A DNA stretch of 64,000 nt from Planctomycetota bacterium. Its GTDB lineage: Bacteria; Planctomycetota; Planctomycetia; Gemmatales; Gemmataceae. Of the stretch, positions 34,300 through 44,684 are shown one piece after another. Location of the stretch: positions 46,776-110,775 of the forward strand of contig JAKOSN010000172.1 of the NCBI GenBank assembly GCA_029777335.1, in the 5' to 3' direction. Made by a program: the position numbers and the translations under genes. A model generated the notes under the pieces. It had not been told where the DNA came from and did not search any database. It saw nothing but the letters and a program-made list of their open reading frames with translations. Numbering within the stretch: position 1 is the stretch's first letter; every line of letters begins with the position of its first letter.

Positions 34300-35102
34300 T
34301 CAGGCACCAACTCACGACCGTGAAGGAGTCCTCTTGCTCCAATCCACGCGAGGGACTACATTGGTTCGCAGCATGATTCTGTTGACCAATAATCCAACCA
34401 GCGCTGGAGCAGTGGACTCCTTCTTGCCTCCCGTGCTGTGGTTGTGATTCCTGTCGGTAGAGGATCTGCATGGCCTGTGCGCTGGTGCTGATATTCCTTC
34501 TTTCTGGATCTGCTTTCTCGGGTTCAACCGGCCCTCTGAGCCACCGCGCACTCTCCTCGATTCCTGTTGTGTTGCACGGATCCCTGATTTCGCCAAGCTC
34601 CGATGTCGACCTCCCTCGCGTTCCGCTGGCTTCCTGGCCGATGCGCCCCCTCGTCAAACAGCGCGCGCATCACGAAAACAAGGGAGGAAGAATAAGCTTC
34701 GCTCCCAGCACCGCGGTCACCTGGATCGGTTGCTGTGGTGAATGCTCCCACTTGCCCTTCCACGAGCATAACAGCAAATCTGGACGTGCGTTCCATTTCC
34801 TCACCACCCCCCTGCTCTATCATTTCTCCGTCATCCGACTGTAAGAGCCGTTTCAATTGAGGGAACGGATGCTCCCTCCTGGACACCCTGTGTTCCAATG
34901 AGGTTCCGTGTACGAGTCTCGTTTCGCGGTCCGTTCCTGCATTGGTCACAAACCCGCTGTCTCGGAACTCTGTCGGTTACCCTGTCACCGACTTGTGGTT
35001 GGTCCTACCCGATCGACCGCTGTCAGGATCGACTCGCCCTTCCAGGGTGAGGTCCCTGGCAATTCACTATTCCATCCTGGGCTCACGAGGTGTTGCACGG
35101 CG
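34300..35102. other. 800-base gene-poor stretch between kinase-like and ClC genes
   Basis: No well supported gene. One frame (34470-34844, listed separately) has a signal-like start and ribosome site; an opposing frame (34524-34949) overlaps it. Both cannot be real, and neither resembles anything known. The right end contains GAGGTG upstream of the ClC start. No strong hairpin with a T-run was seen. Confidence 0.4.
34470..34844 (+). CDS. Doubtful small secreted protein
   Basis: A possible 124-aa protein. It begins MACALVLIFLLSGSAFSGS, which could be a signal peptide, and AGAGG lies seven to eleven bases before the ATG. The rest is rich in Ser, Pro, His and has a GCCGEC cluster, with no domain seen. 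Third codon positions are moderately GC-rich, as in neighbours, but an opposing open frame covers the same bases. Kept only as a candidate. Confidence 0.22.
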   Translation: MACALVLIFLLSGSAFSGSTGPLSHRALSSIPVVLHGSLISPSSDVDLPRVPLASWPMRPLVKQRAHHENKGGRISFAPSTAVTWIGCCGECSHLPFHEHNSKSGRAFHFLTTPLLYHFSVIRL

Positions 35103-36923
35103 ATGCAAAGAGGAGACTTCACTGCAGAACTACGCTTACTCTGGATTGCTACCCTGGCAATCATTATTGGAGCGATCTGTGCTTTGGTTGCTGTCGTCCT
35201 GCTCTGGTTGATCGCGCTCTTTACGAACCTTTTCTACTTTCAGCAACTCTCAATCGAGATGCGTTCCCCGATCAATCCTACCCTTGGTTGGTGGGTAATC
35301 TTCCTCCCTGTCCTTGGTGGCTTGATCATTGGTCTCATGGCCCGCTATGGCTCGGAGCGGATCCGTGGCCACGGCATCCCCGAGGCGATCGAAGCGATCC
35401 TGATTGGCCGTAGTCGCATGCAGCCAAAGGTGGCGATCCTGAAACCGTTATCGTCCGCCATCTCGATCGGTTCGGGGGGACCGTTTGGTGCCGAGGGGCC
35501 GATTATCATGACTGGAGGCGCCTTTGGATCGATTGTCGCCCAGGTGTTCCACCTCACCGCTGCCGAACGCAAAACCCTTCTGGTTGCTGGCGCGGCGGGT
35601 GGTATGTCCGCTACCTTCGCCACTCCCGTGGCCGCTGTTCTCCTGTCGGTCGAACTTCTCCTCTTCGAGTGGAAGCCACGCAGCTTGATCCCCGTCGCTC
35701 TGGCCAGTGCCGTTGCCAGTTTGATCAGGCCCTTTGTGCTTGGAACCGCTCCGCTCTTTGAGGTTCCACACCACGCAGTTCTGGGAGTCGCAGCGATGCT
35801 GTCGGCAACCCTGGTGGGATTGCTGGGCGGGATCCTCGCTCTGGTTCTCACCTCGGCCGTCTATCGCTTCGAGGATCTCTTTCACCGCTTGCCAATCCAC
35901 TGGATGTGGTGGCCTGCCCTGGGAGGGCTACTCATCGGTATTGGGGGATATTTTGAGCCCCGCGCACTGGGGGTCGGCTACGATCTCATTGAGAACCTTC
36001 TCAAGGGAAACGTTCTCCTGTGGGGATTGATCCCCTTGATGATCGTCAAGGGGCTTATCTGGTCTGGATCGCTTGGTTCGGGGACCTCGGGTGGTGTGCT
36101 GGCTCCCTTGTTAATCATGGGCTCTGCGCTGGGCGCCCTGGAGTCTACCTTTCTACTCGGTGGTGATCTCACCCTCTGGCCGCTGGTGAGCATGGCCGCA
36201 GTCCTTGGCGGCACGATGCGTGCTCCCCTCACCGCCACCATCTTCGCGCTGGAGTTAACTCACGATATCAACGCCCTCCCGGCCCTCCTGATCGCCTCCA
36301 TGGTTTCCTACGGCTTTACCGTTCTGGTGATGAAACGCTCGATCCTTACCGAGAAAGTGGCACGTCATGGCCATCATGTCAGCCAGGAATACACGGTCGA
36401 TCCGCTTGAACGCCTCAGCGTGGAGGAAGTGATGACAACCGAGGTGATCACGATCTCCGCTTCTCTCCCTGTCAAGGAATTGCTGTGCCAGTATTTCCTG
36501 GCCGATACCAAGGACAAGCATCAGGGCTATCCGGTGATCGATGGCGCGGGGGAGCTCGTGGGAGTGGTCACGCGCTCCAATCTACTCGACGACGATCTGC
36601 TGATGAAGCTGAAGGGAACCACCCAATCCACCACGATCTTGCTCAATTTGCTTATCACCTATGATTTGATTGACCGCAAACCCATCGTCGCCTTTCCGTG
36701 GGAGTCCTGTCGCACAGCGGCCGAGCGGATGGCTCAGGCAGGAGTGGGGCGATTACCCGTCGTCGATCCGCACCAACCGACCAGGGTAATTGGAATCATC
36801 ACCCGAAGCGATTTGCTCAAACCCAGGGTTCAGTATGTCGAGGAGGAATTCCGTCGCGAACGCTTCCTGGCTGGGATGTCAACCGTCAGTCCCCCTACGG
36901 AGAATAACCAACCCACATCCTGA
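35103..36923 (+). CDS. ClC-family chloride channel/transporter with two CBS domains
   Basis: A 606-aa ClC protein. Selectivity segments are GSGGPFGAEGPIIMTGG (about 127-143; the Glu is the gating glutamate) and GSGTSGGVLAPLL, with about ten membrane helices from residue 10 to 420. A C-terminal cytoplasmic part has two CBS domains (about 440-580, VEEVMTTEVITISA and RTAAERMAQAGVGRLPVVD) that sense adenine nucleotides in relatives. The central Ser of the usual GSGIP filter is kept while Ile is Gly. ATG 35103 matches where homology starts; the longer frame from 34908 has no support. Ion and exchange mode cannot be told. Confidence 0.9.
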   Translation: MQRGDFTAELRLLWIATLAIIIGAICALVAVVLLWLIALFTNLFYFQQLSIEMRSPINPTLGWWVIFLPVLGGLIIGLMARYGSERIRGHGIPEAIEAILIGRSRMQPKVAILKPLSSAISIGSGGPFGAEGPIIMTGGAFGSIVAQVFHLTAAERKTLLVAGAAGGMSATFATPVAAVLLSVELLLFEWKPRSLIPVALASAVASLIRPFVLGTAPLFEVPHHAVLGVAAMLSATLVGLLGGILALVLTSAVYRFEDLFHRLPIHWMWWPALGGLLIGIGGYFEPRALGVGYDLIENLLKGNVLLWGLIPLMIVKGLIWSGSLGSGTSGGVLAPLLIMGSALGALESTFLLGGDLTLWPLVSMAAVLGGTMRAPLTATIFALELTHDINALPALLIASMVSYGFTVLVMKRSILTEKVARHGHHVSQEYTVDPLERLSVEEVMTTEVITISASLPVKELLCQYFLADTKDKHQGYPVIDGAGELVGVVTRSNLLDDDLLMKLKGTTQSTTILLNLLITYDLIDRKPIVAFPWESCRTAAERMAQAGVGRLPVVDPHQPTRVIGIITRSDLLKPRVQYVEEEFRRERFLAGMSTVSPPTENNQPTS

Positions 36924-36987
36924 AAGGATCCCTCAAACGCGACAGCGCCTGGCGCTTTCGGGATTGTTTGTGGCCATTGAAACGCGC

Positions 36988-38259
36988 CTATGCAAAGAGA
37001 GGACGCAGCGGTTTTCCTCCGTCGGTTATTGGAACGGGACGTGAGCCGTCGCGCAACTCGGTTGAGAGATCGATTCCAAGAGCTGCCAGAATGGTGGCAT
37101 GAAAATCGGGGATGGAGACGGGATGCTCCACGATCTTCTTCCCCAGTTCATCTGTGACGCCAAATGCTCCACAATGGCGGAGTCCGCCTCCCGCCAACAC
37201 AAGCGAGAAAGAAGATCCCTGATGGCCACGCCCGCCGCGCCCATCGAACTCTGGGGGACGTCCAAATTCTGTACCAATCACGACCAGCGTTTTGTCCAGG
37301 AGTTTCCTGTTCTCCAGATCTCGGAGCAGCGCCGAGAGCGCGAGATCCATTTCCTGGATCAGACCATGCTGATTGACAATCCCTTCGTTGTGGACGTCCC
37401 ACCCTGTTCCGTTGATAAAGTTCAGATTATGCGACACCTCGATAAAGCGCACTCCCGCCTGAACCAGGCGCCGTGCCAGCAGACAGCGTTGCCCGAACTC
37501 TCCGCCGTAGTTGTTGCGTAGCTCGGCTGATTCGGTCTTCAGGTCAAAGTGTTTCATGAACTGGGGACCCGCCAACCGAATCGCCTCCGCCTGGGCTGCT
37601 TCGTAGTCGGCGACGGGCGAACCTGGCTCTGTGCGACGACCAAGTCCCTTGAGGAGTCTCTCCCTTTGGTCGGCACGGGATTGGTCCACTCCACGAGGGC
37701 GTGTAAACCCCGACGGACCCGCATTGGTATCGACCAGGTAAACATAACCATACTTGGAACCAAGAAATCCCGGTCCCCGGCTCACATTGGGATATCCGAT
37801 CAAGAGATACGCGGGAACTCCCTCGTCAGCCGCACCGCGTTGATGCGCGATGATCGCTCCCAGCGAGGGATAGGTGGTCGTTCCACTGATCATTCGTCCG
37901 GTGTGGACCAGGTTGGTGGCAAAGGCGTGTTCATCGATCACATGATGATTGATCGTTCGGATAATCGTGATTCGATCCATCAAGACGGCTGTTTTTTTCA
38001 GGTGTTCACACACCCGTACTCCCTGCACAGCGGTCGGTATCGAATCATAGAGTGAGCCCGGTTTCTTTCCCGAACTTTTGGGATCTCCTTTGTGCTTGGG
38101 ATCGAAGGTATCCAGGTGCGACATCCCACCGCCAAGCCAGATGAAGATACAGTGTTCAGCCTTCCCGCCGGGATTGGAACGCGGCTCCTTTCCTTCGCGC
38201 CCCAGTACAGGGGTGGCCGAAAGGGTGGCTGCAACCTGAAGAAAGTGGCGGCGGTTCAT
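36988..38259 (-). CDS. DUF1501 protein with Tat-type leader
   Basis: A 423-aa DUF1501 (sulfatase-like fold) protein. It starts [20 protein letters not shown], a Tat-type leader, then [20 protein letters not shown], the family opening, and ends with [18 protein letters not shown] and [17 protein letters not shown]. It is exported folded. It follows the PSCyt1/DUF1549/DUF1553 gene by 50 bases, the pairing found many times in planctomycete genomes, and is thought to work with it on a shared, still unknown substrate, possibly a complex carbohydrate. Converges with the ClC gene. Confidence 0.9.
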   Translation of the reverse strand: MNRRHFLQVAATLSATPVLGREGKEPRSNPGGKAEHCIFIWLGGGMSHLDTFDPKHKGDPKSSGKKPGSLYDSIPTAVQGVRVCEHLKKTAVLMDRITIIRTINHHVIDEHAFATNLVHTGRMISGTTTYPSLGAIIAHQRGAADEGVPAYLLIGYPNVSRGPGFLGSKYGYVYLVDTNAGPSGFTRPRGVDQSRADQRERLLKGLGRRTEPGSPVADYEAAQAEAIRLAGPQFMKHFDLKTESAELRNNYGGEFGQRCLLARRLVQAGVRFIEVSHNLNFINGTGWDVHNEGIVNQHGLIQEMDLALSALLRDLENRKLLDKTLVVIGTEFGRPPEFDGRGGRGHQGSSFSLVLAGGGLRHCGAFGVTDELGKKIVEHPVSIPDFHATILAALGIDLSTELRDGSRPVPITDGGKPLRPLFA

Positions 38260-38309
38260 CTTGGTCCTCTTTCTGGAGACACCACGCAACCGGGGCAACC
38301 CGTTTCCTG

Positions 38310-41300
38310 TCACGGAACGAAGACAAATTCAGTCGAATTCACCAACGCCCAGAGCACATCCTCCAGGCGTGTGCGCCAGTGGCTTTCCAACCGTGCCGTG
38401 GGTGGTTCGCCTTTCCGTGCCGCTGCTTCCTGAGCTTGACGAACGAGCGTTGCTTCCGGGTCCAGGTGATTGGACCAGGAAACGTACGGTGTGGGGAGTC
38501 GTTTGGTCCTGGCTTTTGGTGAGGGATCGACTGAACGCCGGCGCTGGTCGTATCCCGCACGGAGATATTCTGTGTACAGTTTCTTCTCTTCGGCGGATGG
38601 TTTGCGGGTGAGCATGCGCAGAAACAATTGGTCCAGGAACTCGTCAAGCGGCAGGGACTCCAGCGCCAGTGCAGTGATCCCATGATCGTCACTCAAACGG
38701 GTGAGCCACATCCCCATCGTTCCATTGGAAAGAATCGCCGGTTGGAGAACATTGGGTGACTGATCGCGCACACTGGTCGGCTCCTGTCTGGCACCACGCC
38801 AACCAAACGCCTGTAATACGTCGACCACAGCCTGGATGCGCGGCAAGGCCAGACTCGGTCGATCGCGTTCGTTTGAGGTAGAGGTGAGCATCCACGCGCG
38901 TCGCGGTTTGCCCAGAGAGATCGAATTACCCAGATCGCGTCGCCCATCGATGTCCAGGCTCACTTCCTCCACCTGGAACGGTTTCCCCGTTGCCATGAAA
39001 AGAGAGTCGACAATCTGCTCCGCGGCCAGTCGTCGCGGTGCAGGGGCAGCGTAGAGTCCATCGGCTTCCCGCAGGGAACGATCCGTGGCACGCTGGTAGG
39101 CATGGGAGTTCAGAATCAGCCGCGCCACATGTTTCATGTTGTAGTTGTTCCGTATTAACTCACGCCCCAGCCAGCGGAGCAATTCGGGGTGGGTGGAGTG
39201 CCCTCGCTCCCAATCATCGACGGGCTCCACCAGTCCGCGCCCCATTAATTCTTTCCACAACCGATTGACCATCACCTGGGCAAAGCGCTCGTTTTGGGGC
39301 GCAGTGATCAGGGCAGCCAGTCGATCTCGACTATCGTTTGGGTCCTCCGCCAAGTCCTTACCCAGCGCTTCGGGCACCAGCTCGCCAAATGGCCATTTGG
39401 GTTCCACAGAGGTCCCGGGTTTGAGCGTGACGTTGATGAGTGGTTTTCGCCCTCCCTGGTGGATACGATCGAGAGGAACACTGCTGCTCACGGGAACTGT
39501 CAGAGCTTTTTGTCCCAGCAGAGCGGCCAGTTGAAATAAATCCGCCTGAGTGGAACGGTGTGAGGGAGCATCGTGACAACGGGCACATTTCATCTCCACC
39601 CCAAGGAAGGCCGCCGCCACAATCGTTCCCTTGGCAGCCATTGGAACATCATTCTGGGTCGCCACTCCAAACCCTGCCGGCCCCCCAAAACGCTGCGATC
39701 CCCGCATACGCACCAGTTCGGTCACAAAGAGATCCACCGGCTTGTTATCGAGCAGCGATTCGTAAATCCACCAGCGAAACGGCCCGGAATTGTTCAGAGT
39801 GGGATTGAGAATATTGGGGTTTTCAGCAAGCACATCTTGCCAGTACCCCATCCAGTGATCAGCCCAGCGTGGATCGTTCAACAATCGATCGATAACCCTG
39901 GCCCTTCGTTCCGGGGATTTATCGTTCAGAAACGCCTGGATCTCCACAAGCGACGGCACCAGTCCCACCGTATCCAACGTAACCCGCCGGAGAAATGCAT
40001 AATCATCGGTCAGTGGTGTCAAGCTGGTGCGTGTGGGATTGCTTTCGGGCCAATGTGCTCCCTCGCGAATCCATGTTTCCAACAACTGAATCTGGGACTT
40101 GCTCAGCCGTTCCCCGCGCGGGGGCATCACTTCCGTTTGCTCACTCGATTGAACCCGAGCCAGCAACACACTCCTGTCGGGTTTACCAGGAACAAGGGCC
40201 GGGCCAGCAAACTTCCCACCCTTGAGCGCATTCACCCGGTTATCCAGGCGCAATCCACCCTTGACCCGTGTCCCCGCGTGGCAATCGTAGCACCGCGACT
40301 CCAGGAGCGGTTGGATCTGCTTGAAGAAATCCACCGCCCCTCGTTTCGCCTCGTTGTTTTGCGCAGTGACCCGGACGATGCGCGCCGCCACAAAGTGATC
40401 GATCGGATTCTGGGCAGGGAAGCCGGTGGGAAGTTCAGGAACCTTGATCTCAGGGGTTTCTGCGAGCCATTTCCGAGCGACCTCTCGGCGTTTGTCCCAG
40501 TATTTCCTGTGTTCAGCGCGGGCTCTCGCTCGGGCGTTGCGATCGATTTGCTCCAGATGAGAGGTGCGCTCCGCTTCATAGGCTGCCCATCCCGAGTCGT
40601 TGTAGGGAACTCGGCGTTTTCCAGGGGAGAGCAACTCCCACGACTCACTTCCCTCCAGGGAGATGGCCACGACCGTTTCGCCCAGTTCGGGCCTTCGTTT
40701 CGCCTTCCCCAGAAATCCTCCTACGATCGTCTCCAGAACAACCAGATGTTCCCCTCCTCGCGAGTGATAGGTTGTCCATGCCTCCCCATTTCCTGGGGGG
40801 GCAAATCGAAAGTCTGGACCAAGGTTGAGATAACTTTCGGGTTTGGGGACCGTCCCATGCCCGCTCCCATCTCCCGGAGTGAACGGAGTGCTCAGAATCA
40901 GCTGGCCGTTGAGGTATAATCGTCCCGCGCTCCGTGAGCGCAGGAGAAGGCGGTGCTTGCCGACTGGCAGAGGGATTCGCGCGGCCGCCCGAAAAAGATA
41001 GGGGTTCGCGCGATCCGCGCGCACACCCGTGTCCACATATTTCTGGGGGACTGCGAAGAATCCAAAGACATCTTCGTGATAACTTTCCGTCGCTCGGAGT
41101 GGCTCGTCGGGCCAGGCATTCCGCGTTGGCATCCCATCCTCACACAACTGAACCAGGACCGTGCCACGCGCGAGAGCTTCTTTTTGCACCACGGGCGGGG
41201 GAGGGACAAATTGATAGCGCCCTGTCAGCACTGCTTCCGGAAGCGCTGCTCGCCAGATGGTTACCTCGTCGAGCCAACCAGAGAAGGAATTGCTCGCCCC

Positions 41301-42050
41301 TCCTCCGTTCCCTGTGCCGATGACAAGATCATCCGCATCGCTGACCGGTGCTCGCGTGGTGGCTCCCCCCATATCCCACGTCCCTGGGATCACCTTCCCA
41401 TCGATGTAGCCTCGAATGCTTGCAGGCTTGCCAAAGGTATAGCTCACTGCGACGTGATGCCAACCACCCCCTGGCGCAAAGCCCTGGTTGGTTGTCCAGC
41501 GATGCCAGTCTCCGGAATGCTCCCTGCTGGCAGTGCTGGCAAAGAGGAAACTCACTCGTGCCTCGCCCTTTTCGCCCTTCAGACGCAGCGCATAATTCTG
41601 ATTCTTCTCTGGAAATCCCTTTTGCCGGGTACGTCCCTTGCCAAGAACGTAGGCATACGTTCCTTCTTTCAGGTCGCGTAGCTTCACCCACGCTTCCAGG
41701 GTGATCGAATCGTTGTTGGTGAAGCGCAATTGCCCCTTGGGGAAATCCCGATCAGGGACAGTGATCGCGGTGGTTGCACCGGAAAGAGCGAGGGCATGAT
41801 TGTCGGTACGGAAGGAGGGATAACGGGGTGCCCGTGGTCCGACGGCACTCGGAGTCAGGTTCTCTCGGGAGAGCCCTGGTTCCATCGCACCTTCAAAATG
41901 CCAGACCACTACTGGTGGTGCAACCTGAACTCCTGTGTCATTCTGCGAACGTACCGGAGATAAAATGGAGAGGAGAAGTCCCCACAAAAGAAGACTTCTC
42001 CAGATCGTGGCTGACCACCGCCGGTACTTCATGGGAGGGGGTTGCTGCAT
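38310..42050 (-). CDS. LamG / PSCyt1 / DUF1549 / DUF1553 secreted protein
   Basis: A 1246-aa exported protein. After a signal peptide (about 8-36) comes a LamG-like domain (45-285; [34 protein letters not shown]) and a PA14-like stretch (300-440, [21 protein letters not shown]). A haem-binding CYDCH (587-591) with MPPRGE defines PSCyt1. DUF1549 begins [11 protein letters not shown] at about 548, is interrupted by PSCyt1, and resumes at [12 protein letters not shown] (about 686). DUF1553 ends the protein ([30 protein letters not shown]). ATG 42050 is tentative; 42125 and 42032 are alternatives, none with a good ribosome site. Confidence 0.85.
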   Translation of the reverse strand: MQQPPPMKYRRWSATIWRSLLLWGLLLSILSPVRSQNDTGVQVAPPVVVWHFEGAMEPGLSRENLTPSAVGPRAPRYPSFRTDNHALALSGATTAITVPDRDFPKGQLRFTNNDSITLEAWVKLRDLKEGTYAYVLGKGRTRQKGFPEKNQNYALRLKGEKGEARVSFLFASTASREHSGDWHRWTTNQGFAPGGGWHHVAVSYTFGKPASIRGYIDGKVIPGTWDMGGATTRAPVSDADDLVIGTGNGGGASNSFSGWLDEVTIWRAALPEAVLTGRYQFVPPPPVVQKEALARGTVLVQLCEDGMPTRNAWPDEPLRATESYHEDVFGFFAVPQKYVDTGVRADRANPYLFRAAARIPLPVGKHRLLLRSRSAGRLYLNGQLILSTPFTPGDGSGHGTVPKPESYLNLGPDFRFAPPGNGEAWTTYHSRGGEHLVVLETIVGGFLGKAKRRPELGETVVAISLEGSESWELLSPGKRRVPYNDSGWAAYEAERTSHLEQIDRNARARARAEHRKYWDKRREVARKWLAETPEIKVPELPTGFPAQNPIDHFVAARIVRVTAQNNEAKRGAVDFFKQIQPLLESRCYDCHAGTRVKGGLRLDNRVNALKGGKFAGPALVPGKPDRSVLLARVQSSEQTEVMPPRGERLSKSQIQLLETWIREGAHWPESNPTRTSLTPLTDDYAFLRRVTLDTVGLVPSLVEIQAFLNDKSPERRARVIDRLLNDPRWADHWMGYWQDVLAENPNILNPTLNNSGPFRWWIYESLLDNKPVDLFVTELVRMRGSQRFGGPAGFGVATQNDVPMAAKGTIVAAAFLGVEMKCARCHDAPSHRSTQADLFQLAALLGQKALTVPVSSSVPLDRIHQGGRKPLINVTLKPGTSVEPKWPFGELVPEALGKDLAEDPNDSRDRLAALITAPQNERFAQVMVNRLWKELMGRGLVEPVDDWERGHSTHPELLRWLGRELIRNNYNMKHVARLILNSHAYQRATDRSLREADGLYAAPAPRRLAAEQIVDSLFMATGKPFQVEEVSLDIDGRRDLGNSISLGKPRRAWMLTSTSNERDRPSLALPRIQAVVDVLQAFGWRGARQEPTSVRDQSPNVLQPAILSNGTMGMWLTRLSDDHGITALALESLPLDEFLDQLFLRMLTRKPSAEEKKLYTEYLRAGYDQRRRSVDPSPKARTKRLPTPYVSWSNHLDPEATLVRQAQEAAARKGEPPTARLESHWRTRLEDVLWALVNSTEFVFVP

Positions 42051-42267
42051 GGTCGAGGATCCAGAGGAGGGTAAGAACCATTTCTCTCCCCTCGATAATA
42101 CACTCTCCCGCCGTGCTTGCCACAAGGAAACTCTTCTTCCGAGTCGGGGTCCGGGGGAGGATCAGACCAGGGAGTGTTGCGCGGTTCTCCGTTCTGCAAA
42201 CGAACGAATCTGTCCATAAGGCAGAGCCGGGAAAATCGTTATCCTCTCCAGATTCTCGTCCGATCGC

Positions 42268-43158
42268 TCACTTTGCATCCTTGAAGCGAAAAGGGGGGCG
42301 CCCAGTGAGGTCACTACTGGTGATGGTGGGACACCAGTATTTTTCCACATGTTCCACCATGAGATCCGTCCCGGCGAAATGACTGACTCTGGGGGCTTTT
42401 TCGGGGTTGTACATGGTATCGGTCATATCGCGCACCAGAACGATATTCTTGCCCAGATGGACCATCTGACGAATCGCAAACGGCCGCCCCAGTACGCACA
42501 TGTTCAGATGAACCCCACAGATGATCACGTTGTCAATGCCGCGGGCCGTGAGCAGGTTCCAGGTTTCCTGCCCGTTATCAGTGATAGCGTCCCCTTCAGC
42601 GATCTCAATCGTTGTAATCTGGCGAGTCCATGGCTCGCGAATCTTGCACTTGATCGCACAATCACAGCCCATGTCGCTATCATCGATTGGGATGGCAGGT
42701 TCACGCTTGGAATCAGGATAACACCACTTTGTTCCCCACCGATCCACCGTGGAGAGTGGGACCGGGGTTTTGGCGAATGGAGCATTCTGAGCGAGTTTGC
42801 GCTGCGGCGTATCCTTGTAGAAGGAGGTGCACGTACTTGGCGCATGGATGATCAGTATCCCCTGCGCACGAGCCTTCTTCACCATCTCATTGAGCGGACC
42901 CGCCATCTCGGTCACACGACGCGCCGCAGATTTACACCAGTGATCATCCCACATATCGCAGATCACCAGAGCAGTCTTCTTTGGGTCCCACTCCGCTTTC
43001 TTTTCCACTACCCCATAGCGATCCCCTTCTCCTTTCACGCGGGTCCGCAGGGTCAGGCGTAGTTTTGCTTTCTCCTCCTTTGCAGAGAGGCCTACTCCGG
43101 TAAGCAAGAGTCCGCCCGCTAGACACAGAGTCGCGATCAACCACAAACGAACGCTCAT
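42268..43158 (-). CDS. Secreted isochorismatase-family hydrolase
   Basis: A 296-aa cysteine hydrolase. An N-terminal signal peptide (LWLIATLCLAGGLLLTGVGLSA) leads to TALVICDMWDDHWC with the catalytic Asp, and GIDNVIICGVHLNMCVLGRPF with the nucleophile Cys; a Lys from the middle region completes the triad in this family. Extra cysteines (MGCDCAIKCK) are unusual. AAGGAG before ATG 43158 decides the start. Export of an isochorismatase-type enzyme is uncommon elsewhere but frequent in planctomycetes. It lies 217 bases above the PSCyt1 gene on the same strand. Substrate unknown. Confidence 0.82.
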   Translation of the reverse strand: MSVRLWLIATLCLAGGLLLTGVGLSAKEEKAKLRLTLRTRVKGEGDRYGVVEKKAEWDPKKTALVICDMWDDHWCKSAARRVTEMAGPLNEMVKKARAQGILIIHAPSTCTSFYKDTPQRKLAQNAPFAKTPVPLSTVDRWGTKWCYPDSKREPAIPIDDSDMGCDCAIKCKIREPWTRQITTIEIAEGDAITDNGQETWNLLTARGIDNVIICGVHLNMCVLGRPFAIRQMVHLGKNIVLVRDMTDTMYNPEKAPRVSHFAGTDLMVEHVEKYWCPTITSSDLTGRPPFRFKDAK

Positions 43159-43221
43159 CTTCTCTCCTTGGTTCTCTTGCTGGTTGCTGATGACCACTTG
43201 CAGCAGTCGCAGGATGAATGC

Positions 43222-44466
43222 TCACCTTGCTGGGGCGGGTTCTGACAGACGCACGCGCCGTGGGCCAAACGCAAGCAAGCGCGCGGGGAGATTGCGGAGT
43301 CCAGGCACAGACGTTACTAACCGCAACCACCAGGGAAGTTTAAAGGTACCCGTCAACCCCGGGGATGCAATCCGATTTTGCAAGAATCGTTGCATCCGTT
43401 GCACTATCTTGACAGCGAACATGCGTTTCTGCTGAACCCGGGCCAGGTCTGCCTCTGTTACCGCTCCGCGTTGCAATGGTTCGGTAAGCACGTTGGCCGC
43501 TTCCACCGCATCCTGGACGGCGACATTGATCCCCACCCCGCCGACCGGAGACATTACATGGGCGGCATCGCCGATCAAAAGCAGCCCCGGTTTGTGCCAG
43601 CATTTGACCAGGCTGGACTCCACGTTCAGAACCGCCACCTGTTGCCAGTCCTGCAAGCGGTCGACGCGATCCGCTAACCACGGAACCAGGTCGCCAAGCC
43701 CACTCCGCAAGGCGTTGATCCCTTCACCTCGCAGCGCAGCGAAACTCCCCTTCAAAATAACATAGCCGATCTGCCATTCCTCGCCACGATCCAGGAGCAC
43801 CGCAAAGTGCCCACCACCGACATAAAGTTCCGCGCTTTCGCCAGGATCGTTGGCTTTCCTGGGGAGGCGAAACCACACCACATCCATCGGCGGAGCCGTG
43901 CTTTCGGACTGGATTCCGGCCAGGTGGCGCAACTTGGAAAACCGACCATCGGCCGCGATCGTCAACGGGGCGCGAACCTCGTGCCAACGATTGTCCCCAT
44001 CGCGGTAGCGCACGCCATGCACCCTCCCTTCGCTCTCCACGAGGCGTTGCACATTGGCCCGCATCAACAGTTTGAAGTTGGCAAACCGTTGCGCCTCGCT
44101 TGCCAACAATTCCAGGAGTTTGGATTGAGGCAGAGTCATCACGTAAGGAAAGGGAGTCTTGAGCCGACCCAGATCCGCGAGAGTGACACATCGATTCCCT
44201 GTGCGCAGGTGCATCGTACGCACCTTGCCATGAGGTAGTTGGTGCAATCGTGAAGCGAGGCCAAGCTGATCGAGTAATTCCAGCGTCGAGGGATGCACCG
44301 TGTCTCCCCGAAAATCACGGTCGAAATCGGGGTGCGATTCAAGCAGGATTACAGGGACTCCCGCGCGCGCAAGCAACAGTCCAAGAACCGCCCCTGCCGG
44401 TCCCGCCCCAACGATGCAGCATTGGGTCTCCTGCGTGGATTCGACTGGCTCTGTCTCGCGCTCCAT
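43222..44466 (-). CDS. FAD-dependent monooxygenase (UbiH/PHBH-type)
   Basis: A 414-aa class A flavoprotein monooxygenase. It has GAGPAGAVLGLLLARAGVPVILLE for FAD, an internal DG-type motif (TIAADGRFSKLRHLAGI), and GDAAHVMSPVGGVGINVAVQDAVEAANVL for the FAD ribityl chain. Such enzymes hydroxylate aromatic or polyketide-like compounds. AAAGGGGAAGG upstream supports ATG 44466; the frame extends to 44559 without homology. It precedes the secreted isochorismatase-type gene by 63 bases. A specific substrate cannot be assigned. Confidence 0.85.
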   Translation of the reverse strand: MERETEPVESTQETQCCIVGAGPAGAVLGLLLARAGVPVILLESHPDFDRDFRGDTVHPSTLELLDQLGLASRLHQLPHGKVRTMHLRTGNRCVTLADLGRLKTPFPYVMTLPQSKLLELLASEAQRFANFKLLMRANVQRLVESEGRVHGVRYRDGDNRWHEVRAPLTIAADGRFSKLRHLAGIQSESTAPPMDVVWFRLPRKANDPGESAELYVGGGHFAVLLDRGEEWQIGYVILKGSFAALRGEGINALRSGLGDLVPWLADRVDRLQDWQQVAVLNVESSLVKCWHKPGLLLIGDAAHVMSPVGGVGINVAVQDAVEAANVLTEPLQRGAVTEADLARVQQKRMFAVKIVQRMQRFLQNRIASPGLTGTFKLPWWLRLVTSVPGLRNLPARLLAFGPRRVRLSEPAPAR

Positions 44467-44684
44467 CGCCTTCCCCTTTCGCCTGCGACACAAAAGCAAT
44501 TCCGGCTGGTCACGACCATCCTTCACACCACCTGGCAAGGCTGGCGAGGGCCCTTGCATTTGGATTACGCGGATCGTATCCGCACGGAGGATGCCTGTCC
44601 AGCGCGAGCAGGATTCCCTAACGTCTTCCTGGGAAGTTGGTCGAGGACTGGAAGTCTGAGCGATCCGCGCTGCACGAGATAACC

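Noticed and set aside
34524..34949. A 141-aa open frame on the minus strand in a gene-poor region
   Set aside because: No ribosome site or domain seen; overlaps the slightly better plus-strand candidate.
36944..36956. AGCGC/GCGCT hairpin between the convergent ClC and DUF1501 genes
   Set aside because: Stem is only five bases with a 3-base loop and no adequate T-run on either strand; too weak to call a terminator.
39573..40919. A 448-aa open frame on the plus strand
   Set aside because: Antisense to the LamG/PSCyt1/DUF1553 gene; composition is typical of a mirrored GC-rich gene.
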